Source: Verrucomicrobiota bacterium (GTDB lineage: Bacteria; Verrucomicrobiota; Verrucomicrobiia; Limisphaerales; J093). From it: DNA of 50,967 nt. How positions within the stretch are numbered: position 1 is the stretch's first letter; each line of letters begins with the position of its first letter. Below the pieces are notes generated by a model. It ran no database searches. It was not told the DNA's origin and worked only from the letters and a program-made list of their open reading frames with translations. The translations under genes and the position numbers were made by a program. Below, one piece after another: positions 42,316 through 50,309 of this stretch. Location of the stretch: NCBI GenBank assembly GCA_029556615.1, contig JAKQDD010000240.1, positions 1-50,967 of the forward strand. Direction: 5' to 3'.

Positions 42316-43137
42316 ATGTTCGGCGCCCTGCTCCGTTGGTTTAAAGCTCTCGGCTACCTGCTGACCGGCCAGATCGACTCCGCCCGGCGGGTCATCGACA
42401 CCAACCCCCACGTCGTCCGGGCCAAGTACGACCAGATCATCCGCGAGAAAATCGGCCAGATCCAAGTCTATAAACAGGCCGTCGCCGGCCTCATCGCCCA
42501 GCAGGAGGCCAAAATCGCCGTCGTCAAACGCCTCACCGAAGAGGTCCAACAACTGGAACGTCTCAAGGCCGGCGCTCTCGCCAAAGCCCGCCAGACGGTC
42601 GAACGCCTGCAGGCCGCCGGCAAGACCCCCGAGGAAATCCATACCGACGAGGACTACAAGAAGTGTCTCGCCGCCTACAATGACTTCTCCTCCACCCTCA
42701 CGGAGAAACAAGCCCGAATCGCCGAAGCCGAGCGCGACATCGAGGCCTACCGCAAGACCATCGGCGAACACAAGGTCCAGCTCCAGCAACTCCTCCGCGA
42801 CGTCGAGAAGATCAAGTCCGAAGCCGCCGACGCCGTCGCCGATATCATCACCGCCAAACAAGAGCGCGATCTGGCGGATACACTGGCCGGCATCGCCCAG
42901 GACGGCTCCGCCGAGGAGCTCCAGCGGCTCCGCCAGCTACGACAGGAAATCCGCGCCGAAGCCCGGGTCTCGAAGGAGCTCGCCGGCACCGACACCCGAG
43001 CCCAGGAAGTCGAGTTCCTCGAGTACGCCCGCAAATCGAGCGCCAACGCCGAGTTCGACGCTCTCGTGGGCCTCCCGGCCAAACCCGAGGCGCCGGCCAA
43101 ACCCGCCGCCGACAAACCGTCCACCCTCCCCGAGTAA
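42316..43137 (+). CDS. PspA/IM30 (ESCRT-III-like) family protein, 273 aa
   Basis: The N-terminus is a short amphipathic helix ('MFGALLRWFKALGYLLTGQID') of the sort PspA and Vipp1 insert into membranes. Almost all the rest is helical coiled coil ('KIGQIQVYKQAVAGLIAQQEAKIAVVKRLTEEVQQLERLK'-type text; 'ARIAEAERDIEAYRKTIGEHKVQLQQLLRDVEKIK'-type text), ending with 'LRQEIRAEARVSKELAGTDTRAQEVEFLEY' and a proline-rich tail. PspA/Vipp1 are bacterial ESCRT-III relatives that polymerise on membranes and guard envelope integrity. The assignment is from helix plan and N-terminus, not from a search; a generic coiled-coil protein is the alternative. A good Shine-Dalgarno (AAAGGA) precedes the ATG. It sits between the coiled-coil membrane protein and the ABC importer genes, upstream of an AAA+ ATPase. 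Confidence 0.75.
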   Translation: MFGALLRWFKALGYLLTGQIDSARRVIDTNPHVVRAKYDQIIREKIGQIQVYKQAVAGLIAQQEAKIAVVKRLTEEVQQLERLKAGALAKARQTVERLQAAGKTPEEIHTDEDYKKCLAAYNDFSSTLTEKQARIAEAERDIEAYRKTIGEHKVQLQQLLRDVEKIKSEAADAVADIITAKQERDLADTLAGIAQDGSAEELQRLRQLRQEIRAEARVSKELAGTDTRAQEVEFLEYARKSSANAEFDALVGLPAKPEAPAKPAADKPSTLPE

Positions 43138-43162
43138 TCCACATCCTGACACGCGCCATCCC

Positions 43163-44224
43163 ATGAATGCCCATCGCCTCTCGAGTTCCCTCGCCGCGGC
43201 CGCTCTCCTCGCCGGATCCACCCTCGTCAACGCCGCCGAACCCGCCTTCTCCCTCGCCTGGAGCGAGTACCCCTCCTGGAGCGTGTTCGGCGTCGCTCAC
43301 GTCCTGAAACTGATCGATGGCCGCGAGGACAAACTCGGGCCCATCGAACAGAAATGGGGCGTCGATATCGTCCTCAAGGAAGCCGAGTACGACCCCTGTC
43401 TGACCCTCTACGGATCCAGCCAGTGCGACGCGGTCTGCATCACCACCCTCGACGCCCTCAACCCGGCTCTCGGCCGCCCGTCCGTCGTCGTCCTCCCCAC
43501 CTCCACCAGCGCCGGAGCTGATGCCCTCATCGTCCCCAAGTCAATCCAGCGGGTCCAGCAGCTCCGGGGCAGGAAGATCCATGGCCTCGCCAAGAGCGTC
43601 TCCGAGTACTGCTTCAACCGGAACCTCGAGTTGCTCGGCGAAAAGCCGGAGGATTACAAGTACAGCAACATGGACCCCGGCGCCGCAGCCGTCGCCATGC
43701 AGCAGCGGCAAAAGGCCGTCGAGGCGATCATCGTCTGGAACCCGTTCGTGCTCGAAACCCTGAACAAACGCAAGGACACCCACGTCCTCTTTGACTCCCG
43801 GACCCTGCCTAATGAGATCATCGACTCTGTCGTCGTCGCCCAGTCCTCGCTCGCCCGTCCCGGCGGCCGGGAGTTCGCCTGCGCGGTGATCGATGCCTTC
43901 TACCAGGTCAACCGGCGCCTGGCTGCCCCCGAAACTCGCGACGACACCCTCATCGCCATCGGCGAGAAGTTCAGTCATCTCGACCTGCCAGCCATGAAGA
44001 CCGTCGTCCAGCAAACCCGATTCTACGGCAGCGCAGACCAGGCCCTCGCCCTCATGACCGGCGAGGATCTCAAGACCGTCACACGCCGGGTTGTCGATTT
44101 CTGCCTCAAACAGGGTATCGTCCCCAGCGCCCCGCGGATCGGCTACGGCACCGCCCAGGAGACCGGCGACGTCGCCCTCCGGTTCGATCCCACCTACATC
44201 CGCGCCGTTCAGGCGCGGCCGTGA
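43163..44224 (+). CDS. Periplasmic solute-binding protein of the ABC importer (NMT1/TauA-like), 353 aa
   Basis: A signal peptide (LSSSLAAAALLAGSTLVNAA) is followed by a type II binding-protein fold: 'FSLAWSEYPSWSVFGVAHVLKLI', 'KWGVDIVLKEAEYDPCLTLYGSSQCDAVCITTLDAL', 'VQQLRGRKIHGLAKSVSEYCFNRNLELLG', 'AVEAIIVWNPFVLETL' and 'CAVIDAFYQVNRRL'. It lacks an OmpA domain, unlike the two other receptors in this operon, so it is the likely classical partner of the permease (start 16 bases downstream). Relatives carry sulfonates, nitrate, thiamine precursors or bicarbonate; the ligand cannot be read from sequence. The ATG at 43163 starts the signal peptide; the frame is open far upstream over the PspA-like gene. 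Confidence 0.88.
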   Translation: MNAHRLSSSLAAAALLAGSTLVNAAEPAFSLAWSEYPSWSVFGVAHVLKLIDGREDKLGPIEQKWGVDIVLKEAEYDPCLTLYGSSQCDAVCITTLDALNPALGRPSVVVLPTSTSAGADALIVPKSIQRVQQLRGRKIHGLAKSVSEYCFNRNLELLGEKPEDYKYSNMDPGAAAVAMQQRQKAVEAIIVWNPFVLETLNKRKDTHVLFDSRTLPNEIIDSVVVAQSSLARPGGREFACAVIDAFYQVNRRLAAPETRDDTLIAIGEKFSHLDLPAMKTVVQQTRFYGSADQALALMTGEDLKTVTRRVVDFCLKQGIVPSAPRIGYGTAQETGDVALRFDPTYIRAVQARP

Positions 44225-44240
44225 GCCCTCCCCAAACCGC

Positions 44241-45044
44241 ATGATCCGCCGCTCCATCCGCCCACACACCGCCCTGGCCCTCGGGGTGCTGTCCGTCCTC
44301 CTCCTGCTGGCGGCGTACACCGCCCTCGCGATCCGGCAATACCACCGTAACCCGGATGACACCACCATCCCCCGCTGGAACCAGCTCCAGAAAGGCTTCG
44401 TCAGCGCCATCGAGGTCAATAAACGCTCCGGCGACCGCTGGCTCGTCGCCGACGCCCTCGCCAGCGGTCAGCGCCTCTTCCTCGGACTGGGCTGCGGCAT
44501 CCTCGCCGCCTTCGGGCTGGGCCTGCTCATGGGCTGCTCACCGTGCGCGGAAGCCGCCCTCAACCCGCCGCTCTCCCTCCTCGCCAAAGTCCCCCCCACG
44601 GCCGCCCTCGCCGTGTTCTTCGTCCTCGTCGGCACCGGCAACAACATGTACGTGGCCATGATCGCCTTTGGCATTCTGCCGACGCTCGCCATGACGGTGT
44701 ATCTGGCGGTCAAGGAGTTCCCGGACGAACTCCTCTTCAAAGCCTACACGCTCGGCGCCTCCAACACCGAGGTGGTCTGGAATATCATCGTCCGTCAGGT
44801 TCTTCCCCGGTTCATCGATGCCGTCCGATTGAGCATCGGACCCGCCATGGTCTACCTGATCGCCGCCGAAATGGTCGTCGGCGACGTCGGGTTCGGTTAC
44901 CGGATCCGGCTCCAGTCCAAGCTGCTCAATATGAGCGTTGTTTACCCCTATCTCGCGCTGCTGGCAGGGTTCGGCTTCGGCATGGATTACCTGCTGACCC
45001 GCGCGCGACGCCGACTCTGCCCCTGGTACCAAGCCGCGTCGTGA
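44241..45044 (+). CDS. ABC transporter permease (SsuC/TauC-like), 267 aa
   Basis: One N-terminal helix ('ALALGVLSVLLLLAAYTAL'), a periplasmic stretch ('NPDDTTIPRWNQLQKGF'), then the BPD_transp core: 'RLFLGLGCGILAAFGLGLLMGCS', 'LLAKVPPTAALAVFFVLVGTGNNMYVAMIAFGILPTLAMTVYLAVKE' and the EAA-type coupling loop 'AYTLGASNTEVVWNIIVRQVLPRFIDAVRLSIGPAM'. It ends with two more helices. It forms the membrane channel of a sulfonate/nitrate/taurine-type importer with the ATPase encoded next; its TGA overlaps the ATPase GTG start (GTGA). Only one permease gene is present, so it should homodimerise. Confidence 0.92.
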   Translation: MIRRSIRPHTALALGVLSVLLLLAAYTALAIRQYHRNPDDTTIPRWNQLQKGFVSAIEVNKRSGDRWLVADALASGQRLFLGLGCGILAAFGLGLLMGCSPCAEAALNPPLSLLAKVPPTAALAVFFVLVGTGNNMYVAMIAFGILPTLAMTVYLAVKEFPDELLFKAYTLGASNTEVVWNIIVRQVLPRFIDAVRLSIGPAMVYLIAAEMVVGDVGFGYRIRLQSKLLNMSVVYPYLALLAGFGFGMDYLLTRARRRLCPWYQAAS

Positions 45045-45994
45045 GCCCATCCATCCTGCCATCCCCAGCCCTCGATATCCAGGGCGTCAGCCACGGCTTC
45101 GGCGCGAAACCCGTCCTCCATGACGTCACTCTCCGCCTCCACCGCGGCCAATTTCTCTCCCTCGTCGGCCCCAGCGGTTGCGGCAAGTCCACTCTGCTCC
45201 GAGCTATCGTCGGCACCCACCCGCCCCGACAGGGCGCCATCCGGACCTTCCCCATGAATCGCGGCAGCGAAGGCGTCGCCGTCCTTGGCCCCGGCCGGGA
45301 TCGGGGGATCGTCTATCAGCAGTACTCGCTCTTCCCGTTTCTCACCGCCCGCCAAAACGTCGCCATCGGCCTCATGCTCGATGAAACCGGCATCCCGTTC
45401 CGGTTCTTCCGCTGGCCCCGATGGCGCCGGCTGCGGCGCCAGCATCTCCGCCAGGCCGAAGAGATGCTGGTCAGCGTCCGACTCGGTGACGCCCTCGATT
45501 TGTACCCCCATGAGATGTCCGGCGGCATGCGCCAACGCGTCGCCCTCGCCCAGGCCATGATCCTCCGCCCCGAAATCATCCTCCTCGACGAACCCTTCGG
45601 CGCCCTCGACGAGGCCACCCGCCAGGACCTCCAGGAAATGCTCGTCGACCTCTACCAGAAGAATCGCCACGCCCAGGAGTCCGGCGGCATGCCGTCTCTC
45701 ACGCTCATCATCGTCACCCACGAGCTCAATGAGGCCATCTACGTCGGCGATCGCGTCGTCGGCCTCTCCCAGTACTGGAACTGGCGCGCCGACGGCCACA
45801 GCGCCTGCCCTGGCGCCACCGTTGTCTATGACAAACCCGCGCCCGTGTTCGACCTCCGGACCCAGCGCGAGTTCGAACGGTTCGCCGCCCAGCGGAACGA
45901 AATCCGCCACGTCGTCTTCGAGCCGTCCTCCCAGTACCCCCGACACCAGCACGTGACTTACGACCAGGAGTCCGGCGCACCCGCCAACGCATGA
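45041..45994 (+). CDS. ABC transporter ATPase (SsuB/TauB-like) with C-terminal extension, 317 aa
   Basis: Walker A 'LVGPSGCGKSTLL', Q-loop 'GIVYQQYSLFPFLT', signature 'EMSGGMRQRVALAQAM', Walker B 'EIILLDEPFGALD' and switch histidine 'IIVTHELNEAIYVGDRVVGL' are all intact. The enzyme hydrolyses ATP on the cytoplasmic face to drive the importer. Two departures are notable: an insertion rich in Arg/Trp between the Q-loop and signature ('FRFFRWPRWRRLRRQHLRQ') and an extra ~75 residues after the switch His region ('FDLRTQREFERFAAQRNEIRHVVFEPSSQYP'). These may dock other operon products. The start is a GTG overlapping the permease stop; the end overlaps the AAA+ gene start (ATGA). Confidence 0.94.
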   Translation: MSPSILPSPALDIQGVSHGFGAKPVLHDVTLRLHRGQFLSLVGPSGCGKSTLLRAIVGTHPPRQGAIRTFPMNRGSEGVAVLGPGRDRGIVYQQYSLFPFLTARQNVAIGLMLDETGIPFRFFRWPRWRRLRRQHLRQAEEMLVSVRLGDALDLYPHEMSGGMRQRVALAQAMILRPEIILLDEPFGALDEATRQDLQEMLVDLYQKNRHAQESGGMPSLTLIIVTHELNEAIYVGDRVVGLSQYWNWRADGHSACPGATVVYDKPAPVFDLRTQREFERFAAQRNEIRHVVFEPSSQYPRHQHVTYDQESGAPANA

Positions 45995-47811
45995 ACGCAC
46001 CCGCCCACGCTTTCCTCCGCCAGGCCGGCCGGATCCTGAACTCCGGCCAGGCCCGCACCGTGGTGCTCACCGGCAACCTCTACGACTTCTTCGCCCAGAG
46101 CCGGGACTCCGCCACCGAGTACCTCCCGCTCCTCGGCTTCCTCACCGCCAACTGGAACCTGCCCGGCCTCATCGTGGTCGTCTACGAGTTGAATGGCCCC
46201 ATCCGCTTCGCCCGGGATGGCGACGCCGAACGCATGCGGGATGCATGGCTCCGATGGCGAACCGGCTGCGACGCCAATGAGCTCGCCGTGCGCCGGATGC
46301 TGGCCAAAGGACCCGCCGCGGCCGAACTCGACGCCGTGGTCCAGACCTATGACGACACCCTCCGACGCGCCGTCAGCAGCCCAACGCTCGCCCTCGAAAT
46401 GCTGCGCCAGATGTGCCTCTGCTCTCGCAGCCTCGTCAACGGAAAGCGCCCTCTCGCCGATCACCTCCTCATCCTGATCGAAGGCGCCGATCTGCTCATG
46501 CCCGATGCGCCAGTCGCCAGCCTCTCCGATACCGACCGCCAGCGAATCAGCATCTGCCAGGACTGGTTCTCTGATCCCGGATTCCTCGGCGGCGGCGATT
46601 CCGTGGTCCTCCTCGCCGAATCCCGAAGCCTCCTCCATCACCGCCTGGCCCGACTCCCCCAGCTCCTCGAGGTCGAAATCGCCTCCCCCGATGAACCCGC
46701 GCGCCGTCACTTCATCGACTGGTTCGCAGAGCATCTGCCGCCAGGCCTCTCGCTCCAACTCTGGAGCACGCCCGACGAACTCGCCAAGCTCACCGCCGGC
46801 CTCTCCCTCCAGGCCCTCATGCAGTTGCTGCGCGGCGCCGCCCACGAGAACCGCCCCCTGGCCCAGGCCGAGGTCATTGCCAAGGTCGAGGAGTTCATCC
46901 AAAGCCAGCTCGGAGAGGACATCGTCGAATTCAAAAAACCCGGCCACCAGCTCCGCGACGTCGTCGGATTCCGCCGACTGAAAGCCTTCCTCCGCGAGGA
47001 GTTCATGCCCCGCCTCGCCGCCTCCGGCGCCGAAGCCCTGCCCGGCGCCGCTGTCTGCGGCCCGATCGGCGGCGGCAAGACCTACATCTTCGAAGCCGTC
47101 GCCGCCGAGCTCGATATGGTGGTCCTCGTCCTCAAGAACATCCGCAGCCAGTGGTTCGGACAAACCGATGTCCTCTTCGAACGCCTCCGCCGCGTCCTCC
47201 ACGCCCTCTCCAAGGTCCTCATCTTCGTCGATGAGGCAGACACCCAGTTCGGAGGCGTCGGACCCGATACCCATGCAACCGAACGCCGGCTCACCGGCAA
47301 AATCCAGGCCATGATGTCCGATCCCGCACTCCGCGGACGCGTCTTCTGGCTCCTCGTCACCGCTCGCATCCACCTCCTCTCCCCTGACCTCCGGCGCCCC
47401 GGACGCGTCGGCGACCTCATCATCCCCACCCTCGACCCCGAAGGCGAGGATCGCCTCGATTTCCTCCGCTGGAGTCTCGAATCCGCCCTGGACCGCGAAT
47501 TGCCCCCTGCCGACATCGCCCGGTTCGACGCCGCCACCCGCGGCTACTCCGCCGCCGCGTTCGCGTCGCTCCGGTCCGAGCTCAAGGCCCGCAAGAAACG
47601 ACTCAAACGCCCGCTCACCCCGGCCGAGGTCTTCGATCTCGTCGCCGACCTCCTCCCGCCCGCCATCGAAGACACGCGCCGTTATCAGGCACTCCAGGCG
47701 CTCGTCAACTGCACCCGCCGATCTCTCCTCCCGGATCCGAAGGTCTCCCCGGAACAACGGCGGGCGTGGGAGAACGAACTGCGGCAACTCGAAGCCTCCG
47801 GCGTTCGATAG
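45991..47811 (+). CDS. AAA+ ATPase, Ycf46-like, with degenerate N-terminal AAA domain, 606 aa
   Basis: The C-terminal AAA module is complete: Walker A 'GPIGGGKT' (residues 357-364), Walker B 'VLIFVDEAD' (D414-E415), a sensor-1-like 'FWLLVTARIHLL' and an arginine-finger region 'LRRPGRVGD', followed by a helical lid. The N-terminal ~300 residues look like an inactive AAA fold ('ARTVVLTGNLYDFFAQ', 'DHLLILIEGADLLMP', 'SVVLLAESRSLLHHRLARLPQLLEVEI') without a P-loop, the plan of Ycf46-type proteins. Classical AAA ATPases remodel protein assemblies; the PspA-like product from the same operon is a plausible client, in analogy with Vps4 and ESCRT-III (inference). Translationally coupled to the ABC ATPase. 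The TPR membrane protein follows after 22 bases. Confidence 0.9.
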   Translation: MNAPAHAFLRQAGRILNSGQARTVVLTGNLYDFFAQSRDSATEYLPLLGFLTANWNLPGLIVVVYELNGPIRFARDGDAERMRDAWLRWRTGCDANELAVRRMLAKGPAAAELDAVVQTYDDTLRRAVSSPTLALEMLRQMCLCSRSLVNGKRPLADHLLILIEGADLLMPDAPVASLSDTDRQRISICQDWFSDPGFLGGGDSVVLLAESRSLLHHRLARLPQLLEVEIASPDEPARRHFIDWFAEHLPPGLSLQLWSTPDELAKLTAGLSLQALMQLLRGAAHENRPLAQAEVIAKVEEFIQSQLGEDIVEFKKPGHQLRDVVGFRRLKAFLREEFMPRLAASGAEALPGAAVCGPIGGGKTYIFEAVAAELDMVVLVLKNIRSQWFGQTDVLFERLRRVLHALSKVLIFVDEADTQFGGVGPDTHATERRLTGKIQAMMSDPALRGRVFWLLVTARIHLLSPDLRRPGRVGDLIIPTLDPEGEDRLDFLRWSLESALDRELPPADIARFDAATRGYSAAAFASLRSELKARKKRLKRPLTPAEVFDLVADLLPPAIEDTRRYQALQALVNCTRRSLLPDPKVSPEQRRAWENELRQLEASGVR

Positions 47812-47833
47812 CCCCCAACGCCCCCCAATCCCC

Positions 47834-49729
47834 ATGCATCGGGGCCTCCCCACCAAGGACGAATTCGCCGCCCGCTTCGCTCGCCATCCCTGGGCCGAGC
47901 AGACGGTGCTGGTCTTCCTCTATGACCGGCGCTTTCGCTGGGTGATCATCCTGGCCGCCCTGGTTGCCCTCGCCATCACTCTCTGCCTCCTCCGTATCTG
48001 GCGCGTCACCCCCCCCGATTTCAAGCCCCCCGTCCGAATTAACGTCCTCGATCTCTTCCAGTCCCGATCCCTCCTGCGCACCGCCCGCGAGCACCTCCGC
48101 AAACGACAGTACACCGAGGCAGTCCACACCTGGGCCATGGCCGTCTCGAATGATCCGGGTAACACCCCCCTCCTCCGCGAGTACCTGGGGTTGCTGGCCG
48201 AATACGGCGATCCGCGCGTCGAAGCGCGGCAGGCCATCCGCCATACCAATTGGCTGCTCATGCTGACCCGAACCAACCTGGCCGACCTCGAACTGACTTC
48301 CTCCCTGCTGCAGCGTTACCGGCTCGATGACCTCGTCCTCCAGAAGCTGGAGGCGATCGAAACCCCGCTGAGCCCTGCCCTCCAGGTCATCAAGGCCAAG
48401 TCCACACTCCTCATGGGAGACGCCATGGCCTTCGCCCAACAACAGGCCGCCCTCCTCAACCTGCCCGAAGCCGCCGCCGATCCCGAGTTCGCCCTGTGCC
48501 AGGACGCATTCCGTGCCGGTTGGACCGAAGGCACGACCGCCGTCGATGCCCAGTCACGCCTCGATCAGGCCAAGGAAAACCCCAACCTCATGCTGCTCGC
48601 CCATCGCCTGCAGCTCGTCATCAGCCACCATCGCCGCGAGCCTGCCGCCTATGGCAAAGCCCTCGAGGCTCTCGATCAGCGGAGCGCAAGCCGCCTGTCC
48701 GATCATCTGCTCTTTTGCCAACTGCTCCGCACCATCGGTGAACGCGAGACGGCTATCCAGCACCTGCACGCCCACGCCTTTGCCCCGCGCTCCGCCGATG
48801 AAACCGTCCTCCTCGCCCGATGCTACTATGAACTGGGACTGCCCGACGAGGCCCGCACCGTTCTCCAGCGGTTCGCTCCCGAGTTCGCCGAGGCCGACAA
48901 CCTCTGGCTCACCTACGCCAATCTGCTCATCGACCAGAAGCGCTGGAACGATCTGGCTGATCTCGGCGTCCGATTGCACACAACCCTCTGGCGCGCACAC
49001 TTCGATTTCGTCGCCTTCGGCCATTACATCGAAGGTTACGCCCTCCAGCGACTTGGCCGTGAGAGCCAGGCCCTGCAAGCCTTCGACCGCCTTTCTCCAA
49101 TCCCGGTCACCAGCGTCCTCCTCGGCGCCAAGATCGCCGCCGGTCTCGAAGAGCTCGGCCATACAGACCGGGCCCAGCGCGTTCTCGCCTCCCTGCGCCA
49201 ACACGCCGAGCACGACCCGGATTACTGGCACCTGGTCGCCCGTACTGCCTATCGTCTCAGAGACACCAGCCTCCTCGTCTACGCCACCGGAGCTCTCCTC
49301 CGACTCCGCCCCGATCACCCGGCGGCCCTCCAGGACCACGCCGCCGCGCTCCTCACCTCACGCACGCTGCCATCGGAAGCCATCCGCTATACCTTCCTCC
49401 TCCTTGAACAACAGCCCGACCTGCTGGGCGCACGGCTTAACCACGCCGCCGCCCTCGCCCAAAATCAAAGGCTCACCGAAGCCCGGAAAATGCTCGAAAC
49501 CATCGACCCGGCCTCCCTCAATGCGGCCCATCGCAACGCCTGGCTGCAGGTCTGGTTCGAAATCCACTTCCAGGAGCGTGACTATCCCCACGCTCTCGCC
49601 ACCGAGAAGCTGATCGACCGCCACGCGCTCTTCCCCGTCGAGACGCGCTGGCTCGATGACTCCCTCGAGATCGTCCGGCGCCACACCGGCGCCACCAATC
49701 CACCGCCATCAACATCGAGCCCACCATGA
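47834..49729 (+). CDS. Membrane-anchored TPR protein, 631 aa
   Basis: A cytoplasmic N-terminus ('GLPTKDEFAARFARHPWAEQTVLVFLYDRRF') leads to one membrane helix ('WVIILAALVALAITLCLLRIW', about residues 36-56). The remainder is alpha-helical with many TPR-like pairs ('LLRTAREHLRKRQYTEAVHTWAMAVSNDPGN', 'LARCYYELGLPDEARTVLQRFAPEFAEADNLW', 'ALQRLGRESQALQAFDRLSPIP', 'GLEELGHTDRAQRVLASLRQHAEHDPDYW'). The TPR domain most likely lies in the periplasm, acting as a scaffold for the receptors and VWA protein; the opposite topology is possible. Last full gene of the operon. Its TGA overlaps the ATG of the truncated hydrolase (ATGA). Confidence 0.88.
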   Translation: MHRGLPTKDEFAARFARHPWAEQTVLVFLYDRRFRWVIILAALVALAITLCLLRIWRVTPPDFKPPVRINVLDLFQSRSLLRTAREHLRKRQYTEAVHTWAMAVSNDPGNTPLLREYLGLLAEYGDPRVEARQAIRHTNWLLMLTRTNLADLELTSSLLQRYRLDDLVLQKLEAIETPLSPALQVIKAKSTLLMGDAMAFAQQQAALLNLPEAAADPEFALCQDAFRAGWTEGTTAVDAQSRLDQAKENPNLMLLAHRLQLVISHHRREPAAYGKALEALDQRSASRLSDHLLFCQLLRTIGERETAIQHLHAHAFAPRSADETVLLARCYYELGLPDEARTVLQRFAPEFAEADNLWLTYANLLIDQKRWNDLADLGVRLHTTLWRAHFDFVAFGHYIEGYALQRLGRESQALQAFDRLSPIPVTSVLLGAKIAAGLEELGHTDRAQRVLASLRQHAEHDPDYWHLVARTAYRLRDTSLLVYATGALLRLRPDHPAALQDHAAALLTSRTLPSEAIRYTFLLLEQQPDLLGARLNHAAALAQNQRLTEARKMLETIDPASLNAAHRNAWLQVWFEIHFQERDYPHALATEKLIDRHALFPVETRWLDDSLEIVRRHTGATNPPPSTSSPP

Positions 49730-50142
49730 TCCGCCTTCTTGCTTGCGCCCTGGCCATCGCCCCCCTCGTCCAGGCCGACCCCCTGTCCCCAATCGTCCTC
49801 TGGCCCGATGGCGCCCCAGGCGCCCTCGGCAAAGCCGAGACCGACGTCCCCACGCTCACTCCCTACCTCGCTGACCCCATCCGCGCCTCCGGCGCCGCCA
49901 TCGTTGTTTGCCCCGGCGGCGGCTACGCCGGACTCGCTTCCCACGAAGGCGCCGATTACGCCCTCTGGCTCAATACCCACGGCATCTCCGCATTCGTCCT
50001 CAAGTACCGTCTCGGCTCCCACGGTTATCGCCACCCCGCCATGCTCCATGACGCCGCCCGCGCCCTCCGCACCGTGCGCGCCCGCGCCGCCGAATGGACC
50101 GTCGATCCCCGCCGCGCGTTGCTCGAGGATCCGGGCCCTTGA
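49726..50142 (+). pseudogene. N-terminal fragment of an alpha/beta hydrolase (acetylxylan-esterase/BD-FAE-like)
   Basis: A signal peptide (MIRLLACALAIAPLVQA) is followed by typical family text: 'LWPDGAPGALG', 'AAIVVCPGGGYAGLASHEGADYALWLNTHGISAFVLKYRLG' (oxyanion 'PGGGY') and 'HPAMLHDAARALRTVRARAAEWTVDPRR'. In full-length members the next segment is the nucleophile elbow G-x-S-A-G-G, about 10 residues on. Here the frame instead ends after 'ALLEDPGP', at residue 138, and nothing matching the elbow follows in any frame. All three catalytic residues are therefore absent. It is translationally coupled to the TPR gene, so the intact ancestor may have belonged to the operon. Confidence 0.75.
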
Positions 50143-50166
50143 CTCCAGCCTCTCTCGGACTACAAT
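50139..50166 (+). promoter_or_regulatory. Promoter of the delta-60-repeat gene (good sigma-70 match)
   Basis: TTGACT (50139-50144), a 16-base spacer and TACAAT (50161-50166) each match the consensus at 5/6. The -35 overlaps the stop of the truncated hydrolase, and the ATG at 50310 is about 145 bases downstream. Confidence 0.55.
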
Positions 50167-50182
50167 AATCTGACTATAAGGA

Positions 50183-50201
50183 ATCGGGCCATAAGCCCGA
50201 T
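50183..50201 (+). other. Hairpin in the leader of the delta-60-repeat gene
   Basis: ATCGGGC (50183-50189), loop CATAA, GCCCGAT (50195-50201) form a perfect 7-bp stem. It lies just after the candidate promoter and long before the ATG. It could be the terminator of the upstream operon, an attenuator, or an operator. The rest of 50143-50309 shows nothing else. Confidence 0.4.
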
Positions 50202-50309
50202 ATCAGTGGCTTCTGCCTTAGGTATCTTGCTGAACTCGTACGGTTGGTGCCAAACGGAGGCTGAAGTCGGATGTCGGATTCAACCCAGGCCAGCCATCTC
50301 ACCTCAACC

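Noticed and set aside
45958..47856. 632-codon open frame on the minus strand
   Set aside because: Antisense to the AAA+ ATPase. Glu/Gly-rich translation with no motif.
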